Shown piece after piece: positions 24,545 to 32,237 of a stretch of DNA of 64,000 nucleotides (position 1 is its first letter; the number at the start of each line of letters is the position of its first letter). A program made the position numbers and the translations under genes. Origin of the DNA: Chloroflexota bacterium (GTDB lineage: Bacteria; Chloroflexota; Anaerolineae; SpSt-313). The notes beneath the pieces are model-generated. The model was not told the origin of the DNA, did no database searches, and was given only the letters and a program-made list of their open reading frames with translations. The stretch is from NCBI GenBank assembly GCA_029553955.1, contig JAKPJZ010000161.1, forward strand, positions 1 to 64,000. The letters are read 5' to 3'.

Positions 24545-25627
24545 ATGCGCGAGCTGCGCCCGCTCGGCGAGCACGGCGCGCCCGAGCGGCAGCCCAGTGT
24601 GTCGATCCTCGTCCCGGCGCGCAACGAAGAGGCGAGCGTCGGGCGTTGCCTGCGCTCACTCCTCGCGCAGGATTACCCGGACTATGAAGTGATCGCCATC
24701 GACGACAACTCGGAGGACCGCACGGGCGAGATACTGGCCGGCCTGGCAGCGCAGAGCCCGCGGCTGACCGCGCTGCAGGGGGCGCCACTGCCGCCGGGCT
24801 GGCTGGGCAAGAACTGGGCCTGCCAGCAACTCGTGCGGCAAGCACACGGCGAGTTGTTGCTCTTCACCGATGCCGATACCTGCCATCACCCGCGCGCCCT
24901 GGCCGACGCAGTGGCCGCGCTCGAGGCACAGCGCGCCGACTTGCTGACGGCGTTCCCACAGCAAGAGACGGTCACCTGGGCCGAGCGCCTGATCGTGCCG
25001 GGCATGATGTGGACCTTTCTCCTCTTCATGCCGCTGCGCCTGGCCTACCGCTCGCCCAAGCCGGGCTTGTCGGTCACCTGCGGCCAGTTCATGCTCTTCC
25101 GCCGTCTGGCCTATGAGCGCATCGGTGGCCACGACGGGGTGCGCCAGGAGGTGATCGAAGACATGATCCTGGGGCGCCGTATCAAGGAGCAGGGCCTGCG
25201 CTGGCGCGTGGCCGACGGCTGCCCCCGCGTGCGCTGCCGCATGTACCACAACCTGCGCGAGGTGCTCGACGGCTTTGGCAAGAACATGTTTGCCGGGTTC
25301 CAGTACAACATCTCGGCCTATCTGCTCGGCTGGCTGTTCGCCGCTGCCCTCGTGCTCGAGCCTTTGGCCGTGCTCGCGCTCTGGCTCCTGGGTGCGGCGC
25401 TGCCGGGGGCGGCGGTCGCGCTGGCCGGCGGCGCAGTGGGCGCCACGCTGCTCCTGATCGGCGCTTCCTACCGGCGCTTTGGCTTTCGGCCCTACCTGGC
25501 GCTCGTGTACCCGCTCACGCTGGCCATCGTCATGGGCATCGCCGTCTACTCGGTGGTCTTGGCGCTCACGGGTCGCTCCTACTGGAAGGGCCGCCAGATC
25601 GCGCGGCCCAAGATTCGGCTGTGGTGA
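24545..25627 (+). CDS. Membrane-associated family 2 glycosyltransferase
   Basis: A protein of 360 residues from this ATG. The GT-A catalytic domain opens VSILVPARNEEASV, has DDNSEDRTGE and the metal-binding Asp-Ala-Asp in LLFTDADTC, and acceptor-side EDMILGRR. Three hydrophobic segments follow (about 235-335), as in HpnB/CrtQ-type lipid or carotenoid glycosyltransferases. Upstream in the same frame (24464-24544) the DNA encodes a good transmembrane helix (LWLPQQIGLAAVLSGLIVI), preceded by GGAGGGAGGGG, but only CTG could serve as the start. The real N-terminus may therefore begin there. The gene stands alone between repeats. Confidence 0.85.
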   Translation: MRELRPLGEHGAPERQPSVSILVPARNEEASVGRCLRSLLAQDYPDYEVIAIDDNSEDRTGEILAGLAAQSPRLTALQGAPLPPGWLGKNWACQQLVRQAHGELLLFTDADTCHHPRALADAVAALEAQRADLLTAFPQQETVTWAERLIVPGMMWTFLLFMPLRLAYRSPKPGLSVTCGQFMLFRRLAYERIGGHDGVRQEVIEDMILGRRIKEQGLRWRVADGCPRVRCRMYHNLREVLDGFGKNMFAGFQYNISAYLLGWLFAAALVLEPLAVLALWLLGAALPGAAVALAGGAVGATLLLIGASYRRFGFRPYLALVYPLTLAIVMGIAVYSVVLALTGRSYWKGRQIARPKIRLW

Positions 25628-25708
25628 TGCGTGATGCGTAAGGTCGTCTTGAGCAAACCGCGCCGCTGTGACAGAGGTTGCGTATTACGCAGTACGTAGC
25701 ACGCAGGA
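25627..25708. repeat. Family F repeat after the glycosyltransferase
   Basis: GTGATGCGTGATGCGTAAGG and a diverged complementary part (TTGCGTATTACGCAGTACG) form an imperfect inverted repeat overlapping the stop codon region. Confidence 0.55.
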
Positions 25709-25736
25709 GCCACGACAACCTGCGCAAGGAGAAACG

Positions 25737-26297
25737 ATGGAAGCCCTATCATTCGGCGCCAAGGTCGGCCGGCCCGCGCCGCATTTCGATATGCGCACGA
25801 CCAAGGACCTGGAGACACTGGAGGAGCGCGCCCACCTGTCGGATTACCGGGGGCAGTGGCTGATCATGTTCTTTTATCCCGCCGATTTCACTCTTGTCTG
25901 CCCCACCGAGATTCGTGGCTTCCGCGATCACTATGAGCAGTTGCGCTCGCTGAGGGCCGACGTCCTGGGTGTGAGCACCGACAGCGTATACAGCCATCGG
26001 GCGTGGATCGAGACGCCGCCAGGCAAGAATGGCCTCGGGCCCGTCCCGTTTCCGCTGGCGTCGGACATCACCAAGGAGGTCAGCCGCCGCTACGGCGTGC
26101 TCGACGAGGAGGAGGGGATGGCGCTGCGCGGTCTCTTTATCATCGACCCCGATGGCGTGCTGCGCTACCAGGTGGTGCACGATATGGACATTGGCCGCAG
26201 CGTCAACGAGACGATGCGCGTGCTGCAGGCGCTGCAGAGCGGCGGGCTCTGCCCGGTGGAGTGGCAGCCCGGCCAGGCGACGCTGCAGCCTGCCTAG
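25737..26297 (+). CDS. AhpC-type 2-Cys peroxiredoxin
   Basis: A 186-residue thiol peroxidase reducing hydrogen and organic peroxides. Peroxidatic Cys55 lies in FTLVCPTE, and resolving Cys172 in GGLCPVEW, the typical dimeric 2-Cys arrangement. VLGVSTDS and RGLFIIDPDG match the AhpC/Prx1 family. The ATG at 25737 has AAGGAG upstream. No AhpF or thioredoxin gene is adjacent, so the reductant is unknown. Confidence 0.95.
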   Translation: MEALSFGAKVGRPAPHFDMRTTKDLETLEERAHLSDYRGQWLIMFFYPADFTLVCPTEIRGFRDHYEQLRSLRADVLGVSTDSVYSHRAWIETPPGKNGLGPVPFPLASDITKEVSRRYGVLDEEEGMALRGLFIIDPDGVLRYQVVHDMDIGRSVNETMRVLQALQSGGLCPVEWQPGQATLQPA

Positions 26298-26382
26298 TGC
26301 TGCCCCACAGCGATTCCGGCAGATGGTGTGGCGTCGCGTGTGGGGCCTCGCAGTTGTCGCAATCATGTTGAGGCACTGAGAG

Positions 26383-27378
26383 GTGGCGCGCAACTGGTGG
26401 GCACCATGGCTGGTGTTCCTTGCCCTGGCCGTGGCGCTGTTTCTGGCCTTCCCCGAGATCCGGCGCATCTTTGCCCTGGCGCTGCAGGCCGACCCGCGGT
26501 GGGTGGTCGTGGCGGCGGTGCTGCTTCTGGCCCACTACGTGGTCGATGCTGTGCTCTTCAAGGTGAGCTTTGACGTCGTCGGCGTGCGCAGTACGGTGGG
26601 CTCGCTGGTGCCGGTGGTCTTTGCCTCGCTCTTTGCCAACCTGGCCGGCATCGGCGCCAGCAGTGCACTGCTCGTCGAAGAAGCGGCACGCCGGGGCCAG
26701 CCGGCCGCACGGGCGACGGCCGGTGTGCTGCTGCAGTTGCTGCTCGACTATATCACCTTTCTGCTGTTCCTGGGGGTGGGTCTGGCCTACCTGGCGCTGC
26801 GCGGCCAGTTGCTTGCCTACCAACTGGCCGGCGCGGCGGCGCTGCTGGCCTTCATCCTCGTCTTGCTGACGGCGCTCTACCTGGGCCTGCGTCGTCGCAA
26901 TGACCTCCGCCGCTACCTCGAATGGATCCGGCGGGTGGTCAACGCCGTGGCGGCGCGCTTTGGCCGCCCGGCTTTGCTCGCCGAGAGTTGGGCCAGGGAG
27001 AATGCTGCCAGTTTTGCCACGGCTGCCGTCGCGGCCCTCTCGCTGTCACGGCGCACGCTCGGCAACGGCGGCGTGGGCATCGCCTTTCACCTGCTCGAGT
27101 GGCTGGGCGCGTACGCCCTCTTCCCAGCCTTTGGCCAGCCCGTCGCGCCGCTCGAGGCGCTCGCGGGCTATGCCGTGGGGCGCCTGTTCTGGATCATCGG
27201 CATCACCCCACAGGGAATCGGCGTGGTCGAAGGCACGATGGCCCTGACCTACATCTCGCTCGGCGTGCCTGTGACCACCGCCGGCGCCATTGCCCTCACC
27301 TTCCGCGGCCTCGACTTTTGGCTGCCCATGCTCATCGGCGTCTTTTTCTTGCCTCGGCTGCCCGGATTCCGCCGCTGA
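26383..27378 (+). CDS. LPG-synthase-like integral membrane protein (UPF0104)
   Basis: A 331-residue protein with about eight transmembrane helices. It resembles the flippase/membrane part of lysylphosphatidylglycerol synthase (UPF0104): ANLAGIGASSALLVEEA, and RLFWIIGITPQGIGVVEGTM, where the P-x-G-x-G-x-x-E motif is conserved. It lacks the soluble aminoacyl transfer domain. A GTG start is used at 26383; the ribosome site is weak. Many such proteins are lipid or glycolipid transporters; function here is unknown. Confidence 0.85.
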   Translation: MARNWWAPWLVFLALAVALFLAFPEIRRIFALALQADPRWVVVAAVLLLAHYVVDAVLFKVSFDVVGVRSTVGSLVPVVFASLFANLAGIGASSALLVEEAARRGQPAARATAGVLLQLLLDYITFLLFLGVGLAYLALRGQLLAYQLAGAAALLAFILVLLTALYLGLRRRNDLRRYLEWIRRVVNAVAARFGRPALLAESWARENAASFATAAVAALSLSRRTLGNGGVGIAFHLLEWLGAYALFPAFGQPVAPLEALAGYAVGRLFWIIGITPQGIGVVEGTMALTYISLGVPVTTAGAIALTFRGLDFWLPMLIGVFFLPRLPGFRR

Positions 27379-27393
27379 AGCGGCTCCTCCTTG

Positions 27394-27469
27394 GGGGGTT
27401 GGCGGGCTGGCTGGCGTTGCCGGCTGCCCCGCGGGGTAGCCGGCAACGCCAGCCAGCCCGCCAACCCCC
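27394..27469. repeat. 76-bp near-perfect palindrome, family D copy 1
   Basis: Arms of 38 bp with a single mismatched pair, centred between 27431 and 27432. Located 16 bp after the membrane-protein stop. The arm sequence (GGCGGGCTGGCTGGCGTTGC) is shared with the copy at 33.6 kb, and in altered form at 52.0 kb. Confidence 0.92.
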
Positions 27470-27483
27470 TACCGTAAGGGCCA

Positions 27484-27540
27484 GCACCGGGTTCGTGCGA
27501 AGCCCAAGAGCCGGTCGCCCACGATGATGGGATATGCCCG
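27484..27540. repeat. Family C repeat adjoining palindrome D
   Basis: The complement of GGGCATATCCCATCATCG, GCGACCGGCTCTTGGGCTTC and GCACGAACCCGG. It is joined to the family D palindrome in the same relative arrangement as at 33.6 kb, so C and D form one composite element. Confidence 0.7.
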
Positions 27541-27569
27541 AGTGCGGGATTCGCGTTGACAGGCTGGTG

Positions 27570-27575
27570 TATAAT
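27570..27575 (+). promoter_or_regulatory. Candidate -10 box for the LysM gene
   Basis: A perfect TATAAT. The nearby TTGACA at 27556 is too close (8 bp) to be its -35, so the promoter assignment is partial. Confidence 0.4.
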
Positions 27576-27648
27576 AGAAGTGGAAGAGGATGTTGGAGTC
27601 GACACGCGTACCTCAGCCCTGGCGGATCACACTGCAAAGGAGTCGAGC

Positions 27649-28200
27649 ATGACTGACTCACGCAAGAAAGCCATGGGGCGGCGCGTTCTCGTGACCCTGA
27701 CGATCATCCTCTTGGTGCAACTGCTCCTGACGTCGGTATCCAGTGCGAGCAGCGGCCAATGTGTGTACACCGTGCGCCGCGGTGACACACTGTTCTCCAT
27801 CGCGCGCCGCTTCGGCACGACGGTGAACGCGATTGTGCAGGCCAACTGCATCTGCAACCCGAACCTCATCTTTGCCGGCCAGTGTCTGGTGATCCCGGTG
27901 TGTTGCCAACCCGTTTGTGTTCCGGTGTGCCCTACCGTCTGCCCGACGCCGTGCCAAACGGCCTGCACGGCGGCTTGCTCGACGTGCTGCATGGCGGCCT
28001 GCCCAGTGACTTGCCCGACGACCTGCCCAGTGACTTGCCCGACGATCTGCCCGACGGGCTGTACTCACATTGTACAACGCGGTGAGACGCTCACTGGTAT
28101 CGCAGCTCGTTTCGGCACGACGGTGTTCGCGCTGATGCGCCTGAACGGCATCTGCAACCCCAACCTGATCTTCGTGGGCCAGTGCCTGAGGGTCTGTTGA
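27649..28200 (+). CDS. Two-LysM protein with a cysteine-ladder linker
   Basis: A 183-residue exported or membrane-anchored protein. Residues 11-30 form a hydrophobic signal or anchor. LysM domain 1 (39-83, YTVRRGDTLFSIARRFGTT) and LysM domain 2 (139-183, HIVQRGETLTGIAARFGTT) bind N-acetylglucosamine polymers such as peptidoglycan. Between them residues 85-138 contain 16 cysteines; 14 lie exactly every fourth residue from 86 to 138, with Pro/Thr/Ala between. The LysM domains add paired cysteines (CICNP...GQC). AAAGGAG precedes the ATG at 27649. A hairpin follows the stop. Likely a disulfide-rich cell-surface protein; exact role unknown. Confidence 0.88.
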   Translation: MTDSRKKAMGRRVLVTLTIILLVQLLLTSVSSASSGQCVYTVRRGDTLFSIARRFGTTVNAIVQANCICNPNLIFAGQCLVIPVCCQPVCVPVCPTVCPTPCQTACTAACSTCCMAACPVTCPTTCPVTCPTICPTGCTHIVQRGETLTGIAARFGTTVFALMRLNGICNPNLIFVGQCLRVC

Positions 28201-28211
28201 CATGAACCGCC

Positions 28212-28243
28212 AGGGGTGCCACGCTGGCGCGCGTGGCACCCCT
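28212..28243 (+). terminator. Hairpin after the LysM gene
   Basis: AGGGGTGCCACGC (28212-28224) and GCGTGGCACCCCT (28231-28243) form a perfect 13-bp stem with a 6-nt loop, 11 nt after the stop. There is no T-tract. Confidence 0.7.
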
Positions 28244-28269
28244 TCGCTCCCAACGTGGGTACAGAGTAG

Positions 28270-29655
28270 ATGGCCCAACCGCTGGACCTGATTGTGCGCA
28301 ATGGTGTCGTCGTCACCGCTGCCGATACGCGGCGCCTGGATGTCGGCGTTCGCGACGGTGTGGTGGTGGCGCTGGGCACCAACCTCCCCGAGGCGCCGGT
28401 GCTCGATGCCTCGGGCTGCTACGTCTTCCCCGGCTTTGTTGACCCTCACGTACACCTGCAACTGCGGGTGGGCGATATCGTCTCGACCGACGATTTCGAG
28501 ACGGGCACGGTGGCCGCGGCCTGCGGCGGCGTGACTACGCTGGCCGACTTTACGGGCAATGCCCGCGGCGATGACTTGGCCGAGGGCGTGCGCGCTCGCT
28601 GGGCCGAGGCCGAGGGGCGCATTGCTGTGGACCTGGCGCTGCATCTGACGCTGACCGATGCCAGCGAGACGACATTGGCGGCCCTGCCCGCGCTGGCGGC
28701 TGCCGGGCATACCAGCGCCAAGCTCTACATGACCTATGCGGGGCTGCGGCTCGACGATGGCGAGATGCTGCGCGCGCTCGCTGCCTGCCACGCGCAACGC
28801 ATCCTGCCTCTGGTGCATGCCGAGAACCACGACGCCGTGGCCTACCTGACGGCCCGCTTGCTGGCCGCCGGCCATAGCGAGCCGCGCTACCACCCGGCCA
28901 GCAGGCCGCCGCTTGTGGAGTCTGAGGCGGCGCAGCGCGCCCTGGCCCTGGCCGCCATGGTCGATGCTCCGGTGTACCTGGCCCACGTGACCTGTCGCGA
29001 GACGCTCGCCGCCATCGCCCAGGCGCGCGCCCGCGGCCAGCAGGTAGTCGCCGAGACCTGCCCCCAATACCTGGCGTTGAGCAGCGCCTGCTTCGACGCG
29101 CCGGGCTTTGAGGCGGCCAAGTACGTCTGCACGCCGCCCCTGCGCCCGGCCGGCCATGGCGACGCCCTGTGGACGGCGCTGGCCGAGGACGAACTGCAGA
29201 TCGTCTCCACCGACCACTGCCCCTGGAACCATGAGGTCGAGAAGCAGCGCGGCAGGGACGCGTTCTCGCAGATCCCCAACGGCCTGCCCGGGGTCGAGAC
29301 GCGCATCCCCCTGCTCTATGGGCTGGGTGTGGCCCAGGCGAGGCTTTCGCTGCAGCGCTTTGTTGCCGTCGCGGCGAGCGAGCCGGCCCGCGCCCTGGGG
29401 CTCTTCCCACGCAAGGGGACGATTGCCGTCGGCAGCGATGCCGACCTGGCCATTCTGGATCCCCGCGGCACGACCACGATGCAGGCGGCCGGCCTGCACC
29501 AGCGGGTCGACTATACGCCGTTCGAAGGCTGGACGGTGCCCGGCCGCCTCGTGGCCACAGTGTCGCGCGGCGAGGTCATCGTCAGAGAGGGCCAGTTCCT
29601 GGGCCGGCGGGGGCGTGGCCGGCTGCTCTGCCGCCAGCCATCGCCGTGGGCGTGA
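28270..29655 (+). CDS. Dihydropyrimidinase/hydantoinase-family amidohydrolase
   Basis: A 461-residue cyclic amidohydrolase of the D-hydantoinase/dihydropyrimidinase type. Metal ligands are His60 and His62 (DPHVHL), the carboxylated Lys151 (SAKLYMTY), His183 (LVHAENHD), a further His in YLAHVTC, and Asp in STDHCPW. CPQYL is a family marker. The usual role is hydrolysis of dihydropyrimidine or hydantoin rings, but dihydroorotase and phenylhydantoinase relatives exist, so the substrate is open. No partner carbamoylase is adjacent. The ATG has a poor ribosome site. Downstream lies the 77-bp tandem repeat. Confidence 0.88.
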   Translation: MAQPLDLIVRNGVVVTAADTRRLDVGVRDGVVVALGTNLPEAPVLDASGCYVFPGFVDPHVHLQLRVGDIVSTDDFETGTVAAACGGVTTLADFTGNARGDDLAEGVRARWAEAEGRIAVDLALHLTLTDASETTLAALPALAAAGHTSAKLYMTYAGLRLDDGEMLRALAACHAQRILPLVHAENHDAVAYLTARLLAAGHSEPRYHPASRPPLVESEAAQRALALAAMVDAPVYLAHVTCRETLAAIAQARARGQQVVAETCPQYLALSSACFDAPGFEAAKYVCTPPLRPAGHGDALWTALAEDELQIVSTDHCPWNHEVEKQRGRDAFSQIPNGLPGVETRIPLLYGLGVAQARLSLQRFVAVAASEPARALGLFPRKGTIAVGSDADLAILDPRGTTTMQAAGLHQRVDYTPFEGWTVPGRLVATVSRGEVIVREGQFLGRRGRGRLLCRQPSPWA

Positions 29656-29660
29656 CGTAG

Positions 29661-29882
29661 GGCGGGCTTTCCAGCCCGCCGGCTGTCCGCTAGAGCGGGG
29701 CCAGACAGGCTAGAAAGCCTATCCCACCGGCCTGTGGGGCGGGCTTTCCAGCCCGCCAAGTGCCCGCCAGAGCGGGGCTGGACAGGCTAGAAAGCCTATC
29801 CCACCGGCCTGCGGGGCGGGCTTTCCAGCCTGCCAAGTGCCCGCTAGAGTGGGGCCGGACAGGCTAGAAAGCCTGCTCCACT
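29661..29882. repeat. 77-bp tandem repeat, 2.9 units
   Basis: Units start at 29661, 29738 and 29815 with an exact 77-bp period and a few substitutions; the third unit stops at the end of the next gene. Each unit contains two short hairpins, GGCGGGCTTTCCAGCCCGCC and AGGCTAGAAAGCCT. It fills the gap between the convergent hydantoinase and transglutaminase genes, and may be a multi-hairpin bidirectional terminator. Confidence 0.93.
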
Positions 29883-32180
29883 TCACCATCTCCACAAGAA
29901 CAGCCGGCGCAGCTTGCCCCGCAGCCGCGCCCAGGCGGCGAGCGCCCGGCCAGCGTCATGCGCCGACGGCGGCTTGGCCGCATAGCGCGCCTGGACGTAC
30001 GCCCGCCCGACGGCGTGCGCCTCCTCGGCTGCCCCGCTGGCCCAGGCGCCCCGGCGCTCGATCGCGTGGCCCAGGCGCTCGCTGAACTCGAGCGGCGTGT
30101 CGCCCGCGCCCGGCCCCAAGCCCACCCGCTCGGCCCAGCGCAGCATCTGCGCGTAGAGCCGCTGTGCCAGGCGCGCCGTGTTCAGACTGCGCCGCGCCTG
30201 CAGCAGGCGCCACGCCCACCACCAGACCCCCGCCAGGGCCAGCCCGGCGCCGGTCAGGGCGAGCATGGTGCGGGCCAACGACCGTTCACTCGACGGAGGG
30301 GCGCCCGGGGCTGGCGTCGGCTCCACCCGCGCGCCGGCGGGGCCACCCTCGGGCCGCTGGAACGCAGCGCGGTAGGGCGTAGGCTCGAACTCGACCCAGC
30401 CATAGCCCGGGAAGTAGACCTCCGCCCAGGCATGCGCATCGCGCCGGGCGACGGCGTAGGCAGCCCGGCCATAGTCGTAGCGCCCCATCACATAGCCCGA
30501 GGCGTAGCGGGCCGGCACCCCGGCGGCACGCAGCAGCACCACCATCGCCGTGGCGTAATAGTCGCAGTAGCCGCGCCGCGCCTTGAAGAGCACATAGTCG
30601 GCCACATCGTCGCCCGGCGGCGGCGCCGCGATCTCGAGGTCATACTCAAAGCCGCGTAGGTAGGCTTCGATGGCCAGGGCCTTGTCGTAGGGTGTAGCCG
30701 CAGGGCCGACCAGGTCGTGCGCCAACGTGCGCACTCGCTCGGGGATGGGGGGCAGCGCCAGGTAGCGGGCCGCAATCTCGGGTGGATACGCCGCGCCGGC
30801 CTGGCGCAGCTCGTAGGCCGTGGGGGCGGGGACGTGCGATACCACGGTGTAGGCGCGCGCCGCGGTGGCCAGGCCCACCAGGTCGCCCGCGGCGCGCTCG
30901 ACGAGGGTGCAGGCCTGGTCGAGCTGCACCGGCTCGTGGGCGGCAGGCACCAGACCCTCGCCCGGCAGCCGCAGCTCGAAGGTCTGGGTGAGCACCGTGG
31001 CCGGCCCGATGACGGCGCCGAGTGTTTCCCCCGCCCTGCGGCCGGTGCGCTGCAGCGAGCTGTTCTCCCATCCGCGGCCGGTATAGACGTCGTAGGTCAG
31101 CTCGCGCCAGTAGCGCTGGGGCACGCCGGGGTCGCCGCCGGTGCGCTCGACCACCTCGGGCGGCTGGGGTGGCGGATCGCTCGTGGCCACCCAGAAGACG
31201 AGGTCCTGGCCGATAGCGGCCGGCCCGGCGAGCTCGTGGCTGCTTCCGCTGGGGCGGCCGGCGGCTGCCGCAGGTGGGGCGACCCTGGTGCGGCCGGCAA
31301 AGAGCCGGTCGAGCCGCGCCGTGACGGCCTGGTAGGGGCCGCCGGCGTAGCGCCAGAAGAGGTCCACCGTCTGCCGCCAGGTGATGTAGGGCACGGCCAT
31401 GGCTGCGACCGCCAACACCGCCGCCACGCCCAGGGCGACCATCCTCGCGGTGCGCTGCAACTCGGCCGAATAGTCGATCTCCTGGCGCTCCCAACGTGCC
31501 TGTTGGCGGTCAAAGTATACCAGGGCCATGAGGAACAGCGTGCCGCCGAGGAAGACGCGCAGGTAGCCGATGCCGGCGCCGTAGGTGAAGGCTGTATTGG
31601 CCAGCAGCGCCCCGCCGCACGGCGCCAGCGCCGTCAACGCGCTCTGGCGCCGTGCGATCTGCCAGCCGGCAAAGTAGCAGAGCCACCAGGTGCACGCCGC
31701 GGCCAGGATGAGGAGCACCAGGTTGTCGTGGCTGGTGCGGCCCGCGAGCCCGGCCTGCGACCAGGCACCGAAGCGGGCCAGCAGGGCCTGCGCACGCCCC
31801 CACACGCCTGGGATGAGCGGCAACAGCGGCAGCTCGGAGCTCCACGAGCCGCGCATGGCGCTCCACAGCCAGCCGGCGCTGCGCAGCAACTCTGCGCCGA
31901 GGGCGCGCCAGCCGGGGAGGAGGTGCCCCAACGTCAGCGCGCTCCACTCGATGCCGCTGAGCAGCCCCAAGAGGCCCACGAGCCGGCCGGGCAGCGGCGT
32001 TTGCCCGGCCAGGAACCCCAGCCAGGCGGCGAGCAGCGCCACACCCACGAGCGCTGCGGCGCCGCTCAGCCACCCTGCCTCGCGCACGCCCAAGGGCAGG
32101 CAGGCGACTGTGAGCAGCAGCAGGGCCAGGATGAGGTAGCCCTGGGGAGGGCGCAGTCTCCTCAGCAACTGCAGCAACAC
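29883..32180 (-). CDS. Transglutaminase-like membrane protein
   Basis: A 765-residue protein. The N-terminal third has about six transmembrane helices (DUF3488-like). A soluble domain with a transglutaminase/cysteine-protease core follows: Cys539 in RRGYCDYYATAM, His583 in RRDAHAWAEVY and Glu597/Glu599 in WVEFEPTP. One more membrane helix (about 640-660) and a C-terminal DUF4129-like region complete it. Such proteins accompany DUF58 and MoxR ATPases. The gene starts at GTG 32180. The DUF58 gene lies just upstream on the same strand, so the pair is an operon; a MoxR gene is not present here. Confidence 0.9.
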   Translation of the reverse strand: MLLQLLRRLRPPQGYLILALLLLTVACLPLGVREAGWLSGAAALVGVALLAAWLGFLAGQTPLPGRLVGLLGLLSGIEWSALTLGHLLPGWRALGAELLRSAGWLWSAMRGSWSSELPLLPLIPGVWGRAQALLARFGAWSQAGLAGRTSHDNLVLLILAAACTWWLCYFAGWQIARRQSALTALAPCGGALLANTAFTYGAGIGYLRVFLGGTLFLMALVYFDRQQARWERQEIDYSAELQRTARMVALGVAAVLAVAAMAVPYITWRQTVDLFWRYAGGPYQAVTARLDRLFAGRTRVAPPAAAAGRPSGSSHELAGPAAIGQDLVFWVATSDPPPQPPEVVERTGGDPGVPQRYWRELTYDVYTGRGWENSSLQRTGRRAGETLGAVIGPATVLTQTFELRLPGEGLVPAAHEPVQLDQACTLVERAAGDLVGLATAARAYTVVSHVPAPTAYELRQAGAAYPPEIAARYLALPPIPERVRTLAHDLVGPAATPYDKALAIEAYLRGFEYDLEIAAPPPGDDVADYVLFKARRGYCDYYATAMVVLLRAAGVPARYASGYVMGRYDYGRAAYAVARRDAHAWAEVYFPGYGWVEFEPTPYRAAFQRPEGGPAGARVEPTPAPGAPPSSERSLARTMLALTGAGLALAGVWWWAWRLLQARRSLNTARLAQRLYAQMLRWAERVGLGPGAGDTPLEFSERLGHAIERRGAWASGAAEEAHAVGRAYVQARYAAKPPSAHDAGRALAAWARLRGKLRRLFLWRW

Positions 32181-32237
32181 TGGCGAACTATCCCTCTGGA
32201 ACTGATGGAACTGGAGGAACTGATGGGGGCGGTTCCC

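Noticed and set aside
27556-27575. Complete promoter TTGACA...TATAAT before the LysM gene
   Set aside because: The spacer is only 8 bp, too short for sigma70; only the -10 box was recorded.
28887-29306. Long open frames on the strand opposite the hydantoinase gene
   Set aside because: They are GC-rich antisense shadows with Arg/Ala/Gly-biased composition and no ribosome site; the forward frame has all catalytic residues.
29661-29882. CRISPR-like tandem repeat
   Set aside because: The whole 77-bp unit is conserved, so there are no variable spacers.
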